Shown here one piece after another: positions 1-10,806 of a stretch of 64,000 bases of DNA. The notes under the pieces were generated by a model. It was not told the DNA's origin, did not search any database, and saw nothing but the letters and a program-made list of their open reading frames with translations. Source of the stretch: Lomentospora prolificans. Taxonomy: Eukaryota; Ascomycota; Sordariomycetes; Microascales; Microascaceae. The stretch lies in NCBI GenBank assembly GCA_029532625.1, contig JARFXM010000004.1, forward strand, positions 3,038,001-3,102,000, in the 5' to 3' direction. Both the position numbers and the translations under genes were made by a program. Every line of letters begins with the position of its first letter. The first letter of the stretch is position 1.

Positions 1-1
1 C

Positions 2-727
2 GTCGATATCAAGGTCATGCTAAAGGAGCTACCGCCCCAAACCGTGGCCACAGAGATACCTCACTACGAGCATTTGGATTTTCTTTGGGGTCGGGATATT
101 GATAGACAGGTGTTCCCGCATGTTTTTGACGCTCTTGACAGCTTTACCGACGCAGCACACAGCAAGGAGGAATACGCTAGGTATAGGATTGTGAGGCAGG
201 AGAGCTTATTCAGCTCCAAGTTTCAGCGCACTCGCGATGCGAGCGACGTCACGGACAGCGAAGAGACGATCGGCCCTCTGGGTAATCTTCCCAACTCGAA
301 CCACACACATCCATACAACCAGCGACATTGGGCGAGAGAGCAGGCGTCCAACATTCCACCTCCTGGAGAAGTCCCACGTCTTCGGACTCCGTTGGGCGCA
401 CTGTCGTCCAGCGATGAAGGCGGCCTGTCATCGCCAGAAAAGCCCGAGACTCCATCTCCCGCGAGAGCTACAGAACAAGACTATCGTAGAGAGTTGTTCG
501 GTGACAACGAGCTAGAATCTCCGGCCTCTAGACTTGCGAGGGTCGCGTCAGCCAGAAGGGGCAGTGGAGCTAGCATTCTCAGTCTTAATAACATGGAAGG
601 TGGCCGGGGAATACAAATAGGGGCTGGTAAGGCCGCAGGTGGCGTCGTCACACGGAGCAGGGCAGAAGCCACTGGGGTTAACACGAGTCAGATGTCGATG
701 GAACGGTCGCCTCGGAAGCAAAAGTAA
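2..727 (+). CDS. C-terminal part of an AB-hydrolase lipase (steryl ester hydrolase, TGL1/YEH type), truncated by the window edge
   Basis: The reading frame is open from the first bases and ends at TAA 725-727, so only the last ~241 residues are present. Near the start is the block IPHYEHLDFLWG followed by FPHVFDALDSF, which is the C-terminal signature of the fungal AB-hydrolase-associated lipase family (yeast Tgl1/Yeh1/Yeh2). The His of HLDFLWG is the expected catalytic-triad His; the nucleophile Ser and acid residue lie upstream of the window. Family members hydrolyse steryl esters on lipid droplets or membranes. The remaining ~180 residues are disordered and rich in Ser, Pro and charged residues, a usual fungal tail in this family. 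Family assignment is firm; the exact paralogue and substrate cannot be decided from this fragment. Confidence 0.8.
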   Translation, partial: VDIKVMLKELPPQTVATEIPHYEHLDFLWGRDIDRQVFPHVFDALDSFTDAAHSKEEYARYRIVRQESLFSSKFQRTRDASDVTDSEETIGPLGNLPNSNHTHPYNQRHWAREQASNIPPPGEVPRLRTPLGALSSSDEGGLSSPEKPETPSPARATEQDYRRELFGDNELESPASRLARVASARRGSGASILSLNNMEGGRGIQIGAGKAAGGVVTRSRAEATGVNTSQMSMERSPRKQK

Positions 728-1410
728 ATAGACAGACATAGACTAAGCGGTTGTTTAGACTGTACAATCACAGTGTTCTTGTACCAGTACTGATATAACA
801 ATAGAGCAGACCGCGAGAAAAAAGAACTGATCAGCCATGGACAAGACAGTTGGCCAGTACATTGAGATTAGCATTGAAGGCTCAGAACAAACTTGGAAGA
901 AGACTAGCGAGCGGAACATGTCTTTCATGCCTCCGTTTCAACGCGTAACAGGTGAGCACATATCCAAGGCAGCATGTAAGAGAGTAGAAATTTGTTCCAG
1001 ACATTCGCCCATCGTCACGCGTCACAAGGGGCTTGATTTGCGATTTCTAGTACCTCTTCTATTCTCTCCCCGTCTAAGAGAGGCGAGAACTAACATGGTA
1101 AAAATTAAAATAATAGGGATGGGATCTCCAGAACTGCAGGTATAAGTTGCTTTTCTATGCAGCCAGGCCAGACCAAGTTCCGTACGCATGGTTCAACGCC
1201 TTAAAGGGCCGGAATGGAAAAAGTAAAAGAGTGCTAGAAACCACTTTATTAAAGACCGTCCACGCCCCCAAGTTATATATAGCCTTATGACGGTTGCCAT
1301 GAAGAGTTGAATGATTCAAGAAGTTTGCCCTATATTCATCCCGCACATTCAAGAACTTTCAGACTTTACACTTCAGCAACGTTTTAGAGACGGCAGAAAA
1401 CACTTCCACG
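728..1410. other. Intergenic: lipase 3' end and GPI-protein promoter
   Basis: No convincing gene. A 102-codon open frame at 837-1145 shows no recognisable motif and ends in ordinary-looking intergenic sequence. The stretch just before 1411 would be the leader of the small secreted protein gene. Confidence 0.5.
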
Positions 1411-1985
1411 ATGAAGGCTACCATCTTTCTCTTATCCACCCTCCTCGGCGGAGCTCTGGCGCAACAGACAAGTGTTGATGGTCCTCCTGGTGGCGTCGAG
1501 TACGTGTCCCTAATCCTGAATCAGGACCTGTCTACCTTCCATACAAAAACCCGATTCATACATGCCCTATTCTTGTTAACGGACAGATGAGCGCAGAATT
1601 GAAAATCGGAAGCTAACCTCCATCCAGTAACTCCCAGACCGGGGTCCCTGTAACCCCGACTCTCGCCCCTACCGGTATTGACGAGGGTGCCGATCCTGTT
1701 GTCACAGAGTCCCAAGCCCCGGAGGAGAGCGGTCACGACCACGACCACACTGACGAGGCCGGATCCGGATCTGTCTCTCTCCCTCCTTCCCCACCCTGCT
1801 TCAACAATTCTTCTGCCACTTCGGGCACCAGCTCGGAAGACGGCCCTTCCGCCACGGCGAAGGTTGCCGAGACAACTCATGGCCCCAAGGTTATTGAAAC
1901 TGATGTGCCCGGCTCTGGCGTCAGGTTCGGCGTTGATACTGTCCTTGCTGTTGCTGGTGCTGTTGCCGCCGTTTTCGCCTTCTAA
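1411..1985 (+). CDS. Small secreted GPI-anchored Ser/Pro-rich protein
   Basis: Two exons, 1411-1499 and 1628-1985, joined across a 128-nt intron (GTACGT at 1500, CCAG at 1624-1627) give 148 residues. Residues 1-17 form a classical signal peptide with a hydrophobic core and cleavage after ALA. The mature chain is short and low in complexity, with a His/Asp run HDHDH and one likely N-glycosylation site (NNSS). It ends in a hydrophobic tail, VLAVAGAVAAVFAF, directly before TAA; small residues upstream (GSG) could serve as the GPI attachment site. This architecture fits a cell-wall or plasma-membrane GPI protein. No catalytic domain is visible and I do not recognise a family. The phase is consistent across the intron, which supports the model. 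Confidence 0.75.
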
Positions 1986-2692
1986 AGGAAGTCTACTGGG
2001 TGGACAGGGGGATGACGGGGCCAAGGGCTCGACTCGCTTGCCCTTTGTAATATGTAGTATACGAAGAAATACGCTACTATTCTTGTAGTATGGCTCCATT
2101 TTTCTTTCATCTCCGGTACCACGGAATCTCCGGATCTCCCAAGAGCATCAATAAGGCATTATTACGGGCAATTGCTGTATGATATCGTCCTCTTACGTAT
2201 CTAGTCTAGTAAGCCGGATCGAAGGGGAATGACTCCTGGGCGTTCGATCAACGGTCAACGAAGGGTACAGAACCTCGGGAGCGCACTTGGATTGTCTGGG
2301 GTCCATCAGTAAGACTGAATTAACACATTTCTGAACGCATTTATGAATGTATGTGAACATGAAATACACATTCATTCATATGTTGTATCACGGTGCATGA
2401 TATATCCTACAACACTATGAACATGGAATGTTCAAGTGTATGGACCTGTACTAATGGCAGCTGATGGCAGCTGTCACTTATAGTGACCTGCGCGATCCAT
2501 GCCATGCATGGGTGACTTCAGTTCGGAAATGACGTCCGTGGCCGAAGCCTGCGGGGCGTGGGCTGCCCCTCCATTCTCTGAGAATCCACTGGTGATATTA
2601 ATAAGTATTGGTCCCCAATCGCGGCATATGCCCTAGATTCCTTGACCCAACGTTGCCAGAGAGCTCGAGACAGACCCCAAAACCTAGTCGAA
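1986..2692. other. Intergenic between GPI-protein gene and RQC2
   Basis: Moderately AT-rich 3' flank, then the leader of RQC2. Short direct repeats such as GCAGCTGATGGCAGCTGTCA near 2457 are the only local structure; I see no gene. Confidence 0.5.
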
Positions 2693-5600
2693 ATGAAGCA
2701 AAGATTCTCGTCACTCGATGTCAAGGTACGATTCCTGCTTCCGCCATGTGTTTCATTTCATCCTCTGTATGCTAACCCAACGGCTATAGGCCATCGCTCA
2801 CGAGCTCTCCCAGAGTCTCGTGACGTTGCGACTCTCCAACGTCTACGACCTGTCCTCCAAGATCATGCTCTTCAAGTTCGCAAAGCCCGATAGCAAGAAG
2901 CAACTCGTTGTTGACGCTGGATTCCGCTGCCACCTAACCGACTTCTCCCGCACCACTGCTGCGGCCCCGTCGGGGTTTGTCGCTCGCTTAAGGAAATTCC
3001 TAAAGACAAGGAGGGTGACTTCGGTGGCGCAAGTAGGAACGGACCGAGTTATCGAATTCGTATTCAGCGATGGGAGCTATAGGCTCTTCCTCGAGTTCTT
3101 TGCCGTTAGTCAATTCGTACATGTTAGCAATAGCTCTACGCAGACGACCTAACCACGGATATTGGCATCTAGGGCGGCAACGTTATTCTCACCGATCACG
3201 ACCTCCGGATCCTAGCTTTGCTACGAATAGTCCACGAAGGCGAAGGCCAGGAGCCGCAGAAGATAGGTCTCACCTATGCCATTGAGCAGAGGCAGAACTA
3301 CGGAGGTGTACCACCGCTCACGCGAGAGCGCCTCCGCGATGCCCTCGAGACTATAGCCGAGAGGACGGCCAAAACCGAAGGATCGGAGGGAAAGAAGCGC
3401 AAGTCCAAACCTGGCGAGGTGCTGCGCAAGGGCTTAGCCACAACAATCACCGAGATCCCGCCAGTGCTAGTAGAACATGTACTACTAGCAAGTGAATTTA
3501 ACGTGGATGCATCTCCCACCGAGATTCTGGCTAGCGAAGCGTTGCTAGACCATCTTTTCGATGCGCTACAGGATGCGCGAATTCTAGTTGACGAGTCTCC
3601 GGGTACGGCGACATGTAAGGGCTACATCGTAGCCAAATACAAGCCTGGGTACATCGCAGACGCCGAGTCGGCGTCAACGCCTGCAAAACGGGAAGACCTC
3701 ATATATGAAGATTTTCATCCGTTCCGGCCTCATAAATTCGCTACAAATCCCTCCTACACAATTCTCACCTATGACAGCTTCAACAAAACCGTTGACGACT
3801 TTTATTCGTCGATTGAAGGCCAGAAGCTCGAGTCTAGGCTCAATGAACGCGAGGCCATGGCGAAGAAAAAACTCGATGCCGCGAAGAAAGACCAAGCTAA
3901 GCGGTTGGAAGGGCTGCAGGAAGCCCAGATCCTCAGCAACCGAAAGGCGGCAGCCATTGAAGCCAATATTGAACGAGTCCAGGAAGCCATGGATGCCGTG
4001 AATGGCCTTTTGGATAACGGCATGGACTGGGTGGATGTAGGCAAGCTCGTTGCTCGGGAGCAGAAGCACGGCAACCCTGTTGCTGAAATTATCAAGCTTC
4101 CTATGAAATTGGCAGAAAATACAATCACTCTCCTGCTTGGAGAGGAAGAAGAAGACGTAGAGTCGGACGCCGGGTACTCAACTGACTCCTCGGCTTCTGA
4201 CTCTGAAGTTGAAGACAAGAACGATGCTAAGACTTCTACCACAACAAAGCTTGCTATAGAAATTAACCTAGGTCTCAGTCCGTGGGCCAATGCAAGAGAA
4301 TATTACGACCAGAAGCGTTCCGCCGCTGATAAAGCTCAGAAAACCGCCTTTCAAGCCGACAGGGCGATGAAAAGTGCTGAGCAGAAGATTAAGCAAGACT
4401 TGAAGAAGGGACTGAAACAGGAGAAGCCGGTCCTACACCTCCTGCGACAGCAGTTGTGGTTCGAGAAGTTTCTCTGGTTCGTTTCGTCGGACGGTTATCT
4501 TGTTCTCGCCGGAAAGGATGCTCCTCAAAGCGAAATTCTCTACAAGAGGCACTTGAGGAAGGGCGACATCTACTGCCACGCCGACATTCCTAACGCTGCG
4601 CATGTGATCATCAAGAATAACCCTTCGACTCCAGACGCGCCTATCCCACCCTCAACCCTCTCCCAGGCCGGCATCTTATCTGTCTCGACATCCAATGCCT
4701 GGGATTCGAAGGCCGTTATGGCTGCTTGGTGGGTCAAGGCAGAACAAGTCTCTAAGACTTATTCAAAGGGGGAGGTACTGCCACCTGGCAGCTTTAACGT
4801 CACTGGAGAGAAGAATTACTTGCCGCCCGCCCCTCTGCTCCTTGGATTCGGTGTTCTATTCCGGGTTGGCGAAGAAAGCAAATCGAAGCATACGAAACAT
4901 AGAATTTATGCATCGGTTGGGGGTGGAACCGAAGAGTTGGCCTCTGCATCGGAAATCCCTGTCTCGGATGAGAAGGTGGCTGGTAAAAATGCGACCGAGG
5001 ATACGGCAGCGAAAGAGCCTGAAGAGGCAGAGGCCGAGGTTGACTCAGATAACGAGGACCAGGACGAAAGACCTGCAAACAACCCCCTACAGTCGTCCGG
5101 TCACGGCGAAGACGAAGCGGAATCCAAAAATACAAACGATATGGAAACACTCACATTGGAGGACAAACCCGCCGACGGTGATGAGCAGAGCGAAGATGAG
5201 AACGAGGCCTCACCCGACTCAGCTACGTCAGACGTTGAATTACAATCGACAGTCGCACCATCGACTTACGCCGCGAGCACAGTCACGTCGGAGAAAAGGC
5301 AGCAGCCCAAGCGCGGCCAACGCGGGAAGGCTAAGAAGATGGCCACCAAGTATAGACACCAGGATGAGGAGGATCGCCAAGCTGTCGCTACTCTTATTGG
5401 CTCGACGGCGGGCCGGCAGCGTGCTGAGGCAGAAGCAAAAGCAAAGGCACAGCGAGAGGCCGAGCTCGAGGCCCAAAGGGAGCGAAGAAGGGCCCAGCAT
5501 CAAAAGCAGCAGCAGGCGACGGCGGAACATGAAGCCAGGAGACAGAAGATGCTAGAGGAGGGGCTGGATGTGGCTGGGCCCGGAGAAACGGAAGACTTGG

Positions 5601-6010
5601 CCGCGGTGGAAGAGCTCGTAGGGACCCCTCTGCCTGGAGACGAGATTTTGGAAGCTGTTGCCATCTGTGCGCCATGGGCAGCCATGGGCAAGACGAAATA
5701 CAAGATCAAAATACAACCCGGCAGCTTGAAAAAGGGTCGCGCAGTCAAAGACATGATCGAAAGGTGGCGCTACGATTGCGAGAGGAAAGGAAGCGTGGAC
5801 CCGAGATCCGAGGACGTGGAGAAGATATGGCCTAGGGAGGCGGAATTAATCAAGGCATTTAGGCCGGAAGAGGTGGTGAACGTCGTGCCGGTAGGAAAAG
5901 TGAGCATAATGGCTCCGGGAGGAGCAGGTTCCACCGGTGGGAAAGGTGGCAAGGGCGGCCAGGCGAAGGGTCAGCAAGGGAAGGGTGGGAAAGGAGGTAA
6001 GAAGAAATAA
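2693..6010 (+). CDS. RQC2: Rqc2/Tae2/NEMF, ribosome-associated quality control factor
   Basis: Three exons, 2693-2725, 2790-3104 and 3173-6010, encode 1061 residues. The N-terminus MKQRFSSLDVKAIAHEL is the NFACT-N start of the Rqc2/NEMF/FbpA family. Asp9 and the Asp96-Arg97 pair correspond to residues needed for CAT tailing in yeast Rqc2 (D9, D98, R99). Then come a long charged coiled coil (about residues 370-480, KKLDAAKKDQAKRLEGLQEA type), the NFACT-R domain near residues 560-700 (KHLRKGDIYCHADIPNAAHVIIKN-like), an acidic disordered stretch, and an NFACT-C block ending in a Gly/Lys-rich tail. The protein binds 60S subunits carrying stalled nascent chains, recruits the Ltn1 ubiquitin ligase and directs C-terminal Ala/Thr extension. 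The length matches fungal orthologues. It converges with the O-methyltransferase gene. Confidence 0.95.
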
Positions 6011-6253
6011 TTGGTTGCATCTTTTTCATCGGAGCATCTAGATTCATTCGTCTTGGGTATTTGGATCCTGCGTAATTGTACTCATAGACCTTTATATGAT
6101 TGGCTGATTGAATAGAGACAAAAAACACTGCCAGGCGGATCTGATACAACAAACATATGCACGTTGAAGTCTCTTCTCCATGAGACACACGTAGATCGTA
6201 ATATAAAGGCCACATCAAATTTACTGGTACGAGTAGTCACATTGTTTCATTCC

Positions 6254-7800
6254 TCATCGGGTCTCCGTTCTCGGCTCCCATACAGCCTCGATCACACTCA
6301 TTCGACAGCCCTCCGACCTCGAAACACCCTTTGTGGATGTTAGTGGACTATTAAGGCAGCGGACAGGGCCAATATTTCACTCACCTTGAACACGAATCTT
6401 TCATCCGCAGCCTGGAACAGGGCCTGGTACTGCTCCTCGGTCCGTTCGTGCGCATTCAGGAGGGACAGCATGACCAAGTCCATGCTCCGCATCACTTTTT
6501 CGTCGAAAGGGTTCTCGGATCCGGGCTCGCGGAGACAGTGGTCGTTAATGATTATCTTTGCACCGGGCTTCAAAGCGGGGATGAGGGACTTGAGAATCTT
6601 GACTGCGTAGGGATCGGAGTAGTTGTGAATAATCCAACGGAGAAAGTAGACTACGGACATGTAGAAGTCAAGAGTGAGTTAACTGGTAGAGGAGGCAGGA
6701 AGGCAGTAAACAAACCATCAGCATCTTTGACAACCTGTTCCGTAAAGAAGTCGTGCGCCATAAGCGTGATCCGGCTGGCGACTTGCTCGTCCTCGCAGAT
6801 CGGCTTCGGCGCGGTATCGATGGTCCTCTGCAAATCTTGCACCACAAACTTCACATGCTTCCATTTTTGGCCAATCTCAACGCAGGCAAACCCATGGCTG
6901 CCGCCAATGTCCACAAGAGTGCCTTGCTTCGAATCAACGTCGCTGAAGTCGTAGCTGTTCACGAGATGAGCCACTTCGTATCCCTCTCCACCAGACAAGC
7001 TAGTCATGGCGAGAGCCATTCGCTTGGCGCGCTGGGGATCCTTGGCGAACGTGACGAACATGGGCTCCTTGTCGACTGTTCCGTTGGCAAAGTTGAACCC
7101 CGTCCGTGTGATCGATGTAGCTTCCGGATGCTTCTTGAGCGCCTCGAGGACGTGTGCGCTAGCGGGAAAAATGTCTTCGAGATTGAAGCCCAGCCAAGAT
7201 CGAAGGCTATCATCTTGGCCGAGTAACCGGGATGTTGGGGTGTGAGCTATGACACCGGGGCTAGGCTCCTGGAAGATGTTGTTGGTCATCGCATGTCGGA
7301 GGACTCGGGCAAGATTAATCGGATCGAGGGAAGTTTTGGTTTCGAGTTCCTCTAGGGTGATGGTACCGTCGAAAGGAACGAGAGAAGCTAGGAGCGGGGT
7401 TAAACGTTATCCTAGGTTGGGGAAGGCCTCGTCGCATAGCTCCTGCATACCAATTCCAAAATGATTGAGTATCTGAAGACTCATCGAATCGAGGAACTGT
7501 GGGCTGTGAGTATGAAAGAATCAGAGATGCTATTGACGGGTATGTTGAAATAACACTTACACTCCAGGTTGCCCATCGGATCGTTTCCACCGGTCCACGA
7601 GCGAGGCTCTGCAACCTACTTGAGTTCCTCAGCACCCTCTGCCGGCATTCTTGAATCTCAGTAGGGAGTTTGGGGTAGTCTGCCGCGCCATTCAAGTCAA
7701 GCCCGGGTATCGTGAGTCCGTTCTCCTTCAAGTAGAGGTCCAGAGCCTCAGAATCGGCAGCAATCTGCTTGGCCAGCGCTACAATGGGCGACTCATCCAT
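6254..7800 (-). CDS. SAM-dependent O-methyltransferase (fungal secondary-metabolite type)
   Basis: Five exons on the minus strand: 7800-7561, 7496-7451, 7387-6716, 6650-6385 and 6328-6254, giving 432 residues. An apparent in-frame TAA (plus 7407-7409) is removed by a 63-nt intron (GTATGC...CCTAG, branch-like GGATAAC), which restores LNHFGIASLVPFDG. The N-terminal half is a winged-helix dimerisation domain. The C-terminal half is the COMT-like Rossmann domain with SAM motif LVDIGGSHGF, the catalytic-His segment RWIIHNYSD, NDHCL, and the typical ending SVIEAVWE. The class methylates hydroxyl groups on polyketides or phenolics. The nearest biosynthetic partner is the broken P450 about 3 kb away; no PKS or NRPS is in the window, so the substrate is unknown. 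It looks intact. Confidence 0.9.
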
Positions 7801-10800
7801 GTCGATAAATGAGTGATTTTGGCAGGGCGTGACACTTTCCTCGAGCCCTCGTCAAAAAAGAAGACGATGGATGAAATGTAATAATGGGAAACATGCGCCC
7901 AATGCTAATGTTTTGGCGGCAAGCACGGAGTCAAGGAAGAGCCTCGGGGCTTCAGTTATGGGGATGCAGAATGAATGACGATCTAGGGATTCAATGGGAG
8001 GCGAGATGACGACGCAATATAGACTTACACCAGTCGGTGAGAAGAGACTTTCATCACCCCGGCTTGGGGCCCCATGATCAACTACTCTACATACATTGGC
8101 TAGAATAGCGCGTTCTCTTTGCGCATCGTCCCACAGACATGGAGCCTTGGCGTTCCTCAGTCATTCTCCTTGCGAAATGAACAGAACCTCTGGAAGCATT
8201 GCCACGGCGCGCTAGAATGCCAATATCTAGCCATGAAGGGCTAGTGGGGGCGGCGAGCGGGTAACGTCATGGGGGTAATGAGGCTGGTAGTTTAGGTTTC
8301 AGATATCGCTACTTGAGGGACTTTGGGGATCGCGGCATGGGCGTCAGTGCGGATTTCCTCCGTGGAGGGGTCGGCTTTCGAACGGGCGGATTCGTCGCTC
8401 CTCCTCAGGTCAGGGCATCGTGGGCGAAGGCTTGGCAGACAGCGGAATGAAAGCCAGCGATAACCTAGACTCTTTTCGGCGAACACCCCTGTTTTGGCGA
8501 AGTGGTGTAGGGCTTCTCCACTATTATAACGGCGCCTATTATCGACACTCGCCTGGCTATTATGGGAGGGTGGTGAAGGTTGTTCACTTGGTGCGGCTGA
8601 CGGCAACGGTTTCCAGCAGAGAAGAAGGTACCATTGAAGGACAGGGTTTTAAGCCACAATGAGATATCTCTTAGAGGCCAAAACCCTAGCTAGCTGGCAT
8701 TCTTGAGTCCGACTGTCGGTGTCAGGAGCTGATTCGGCCACACACGAAGCCAATCTTAGTAGACGTTGAGGTCAGGTCATGATGCGGAGACGGATGGGGG
8801 ACCAGAAGGCCCGCGCCATGTCGTCCGCCAAACGCCAAACCAGTCTTTGAATATTCAAGGCACGAGATCTCTTGGCTCCTCCCACCAGTATCTCTCTCTG
8901 CGCCCGCCGACATGGCCACTGGCGAGGACTGGACAACAAAGGCTCGAAACGCACCGGGATCTCTTCGATGCCAGCCAATACTGTGGGGGCCGGGGCAGCT
9001 AATAACCCGAAGTGCATTCCTGCGGAGGGATCCCGGAACGTCGCCGCCCGGATGGATTCGCTTATAGAAATGGTAGTAGCCGGCACGCAATGAGACCTTT
9101 GGCCACCCAGGTGCTCTAGCCGCAGAATGTATTGTTCTGCGGTCATCCACATGTAGCACCTCGCTTCCAGTTTTGGCTCTTGGGAGCATGGCTAGTATCC
9201 CATTCTGGTGACTCTAATCGAACCGAACCCCTTGTCGGAGACCCCAGCGAGAGGCCATCAAACTGCGGGACATGAAGCTCGAATGGTTAGTTCGGTGCCA
9301 TGCAGCGGGCACGCGTCATTGAAGCTTCCCACTGAGTCGCTCCTTATTGCTGAGTGTGGCATAGTGTGCTACACCGAGAACAGAGGCGGCAGGTGCAACG
9401 CAGGAGAGCGGAGTAAGCAGGTGGTTACGCAAGCTTCAACCACCGGCCTAAATGATGCTCCGACGGTTTGGAATTCCTCGAGTGAGTGGTCCAGGGCGAG
9501 TTTAACTGAGCCCTGACAGCAAACGAGTTCCATCAGCCGCTTATCGGACTGTTTCTCCATGCTATCCCCACTGGTGCTAACGTCCCAAGGCGTCACTAGA
9601 TTCATTTAGAAGTCTCAGTAGCTACGCGAAACAGGAAACAAGCGGCGCCCTCCTGACACCCCGGTGCCGGGGTGGCGTCGAGCTGTTGAGCCTTCTGATG
9701 TCCTGTCGCCTGTGAGTGAGACAGACACGTTTACCGTTTTGTCTCGCTGCGGGTGCTTCCTCAGTACTGGGGCCTGCGACTGACTGCTTGGGCATCCTCT
9801 CCAATCGCCAAGTCTAGGGCTATTTGGACGAGATTGGACACGCGAGGCAGGCCGTCGCTAAACAAACCAGCAACGTGGCTACCTCCTTGCAAGAAGCGTT
9901 CAATGTTTTAGATATCAGGGCCTTTGCAACACTGGGGAAAGAAGGGAGGGCTCCCCCCCTTCTTACAACGAAGCGACAGACTCAAAATCGTTAAGCCACC
10001 AGCGCGTGACACAATTTCATGGTGTGAGAGGTAGTCTGTCTGGTTGCTTCGTCTATAGACTATGGATGATGGTTGAGCATCGCGTATCTCATCGATTGCT
10101 AACGACTTTTCACGAAGCACACCGATGGTCCTATAATTGGGTATCCTGCACTGCACGTTAATGATCAATGATAGTGCAGCCATATATATACGTAAGGGCT
10201 CTACGGCTATTTTGTGTTCGGGCAACTTTTATGAGTCGATCAGAATCGCAGTGACGAACTTCTGTATGGGCGTGGGCTTCCAACAACTAAAGTGCGAATA
10301 CAACCCGGTTTGAAGCAATCCTAGTCGTCAGAAAGAGGCTTCCTTCAAGACAATACGTAAACAATCTGCTTTTCTGGCGAACTCCTGGAATTGTGGCGAG
10401 TAAATTCTGCATTGGATAAGCGGAAGCTCACCGGGCAGTTGGTCGGACTCGGGTTCCAACGAGCGGCCGAGCTCCGGCCTCTCTGTCTTGACATGACTCG
10501 CCTCCTATCCCAATTGGGACTACCCATGGTGGCATGTATTGGGGCGATGTGTACTCATTCGCAGAGGTCTCCGTATAAGAGTACTACATAATTATGTTGA
10601 CAGTAGCCCTTAGGAGCTGTTGAGACTCATGAGTGAGGTGCAAGCCCATGTGTTCAAGTGTTAGGTCAATAATACACCTCTCTAAACCTGCGAACCCTTC
10701 TCCTTCTGTATGACACCAACACTCGTCCTCTTCGTTCTCTTCCTCACTTCCATATTTACTCGGAACAGGAAAAACTGAGAGAGTTCTGCTCACCATTTAA

Positions 10801-10806
10801 ACACAA
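7801..10806. other. Gene-free 3 kb between O-methyltransferase and P450
   Basis: Upstream DNA of both divergently placed genes. Open frames of 60-155 codons on both strands overlap one another and show no domain, start context or splice logic I can support. It could hold shared promoter sequence or the eroded remains of another cluster gene; nothing recognisable is left. Confidence 0.4.

Noticed and set aside
837..1145. 102-codon plus-strand frame downstream of the lipase
   Set aside because: No signal peptide, domain or splice-supported extension; composition looks random after the first 35 codons.
4695..5555. 286-codon plus-strand frame
   Set aside because: Alternative frame within RQC2; basic nonsense composition with no motif, while the RQC2 frame has conserved domains.
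7407..7409. In-frame TAA in the O-methyltransferase suggesting a pseudogene
   Set aside because: It lies inside a well-formed 63-nt intron (7450-7388) whose removal restores a conserved segment in phase; the complete five-exon model is open to the end.
9200..9260. tRNA-like B box (GGTTCGATTAG on the minus strand); similar at 63795
   Set aside because: The flanking bases do not form a T-stem and no A box or acceptor stem is present, so these are not tRNA genes.
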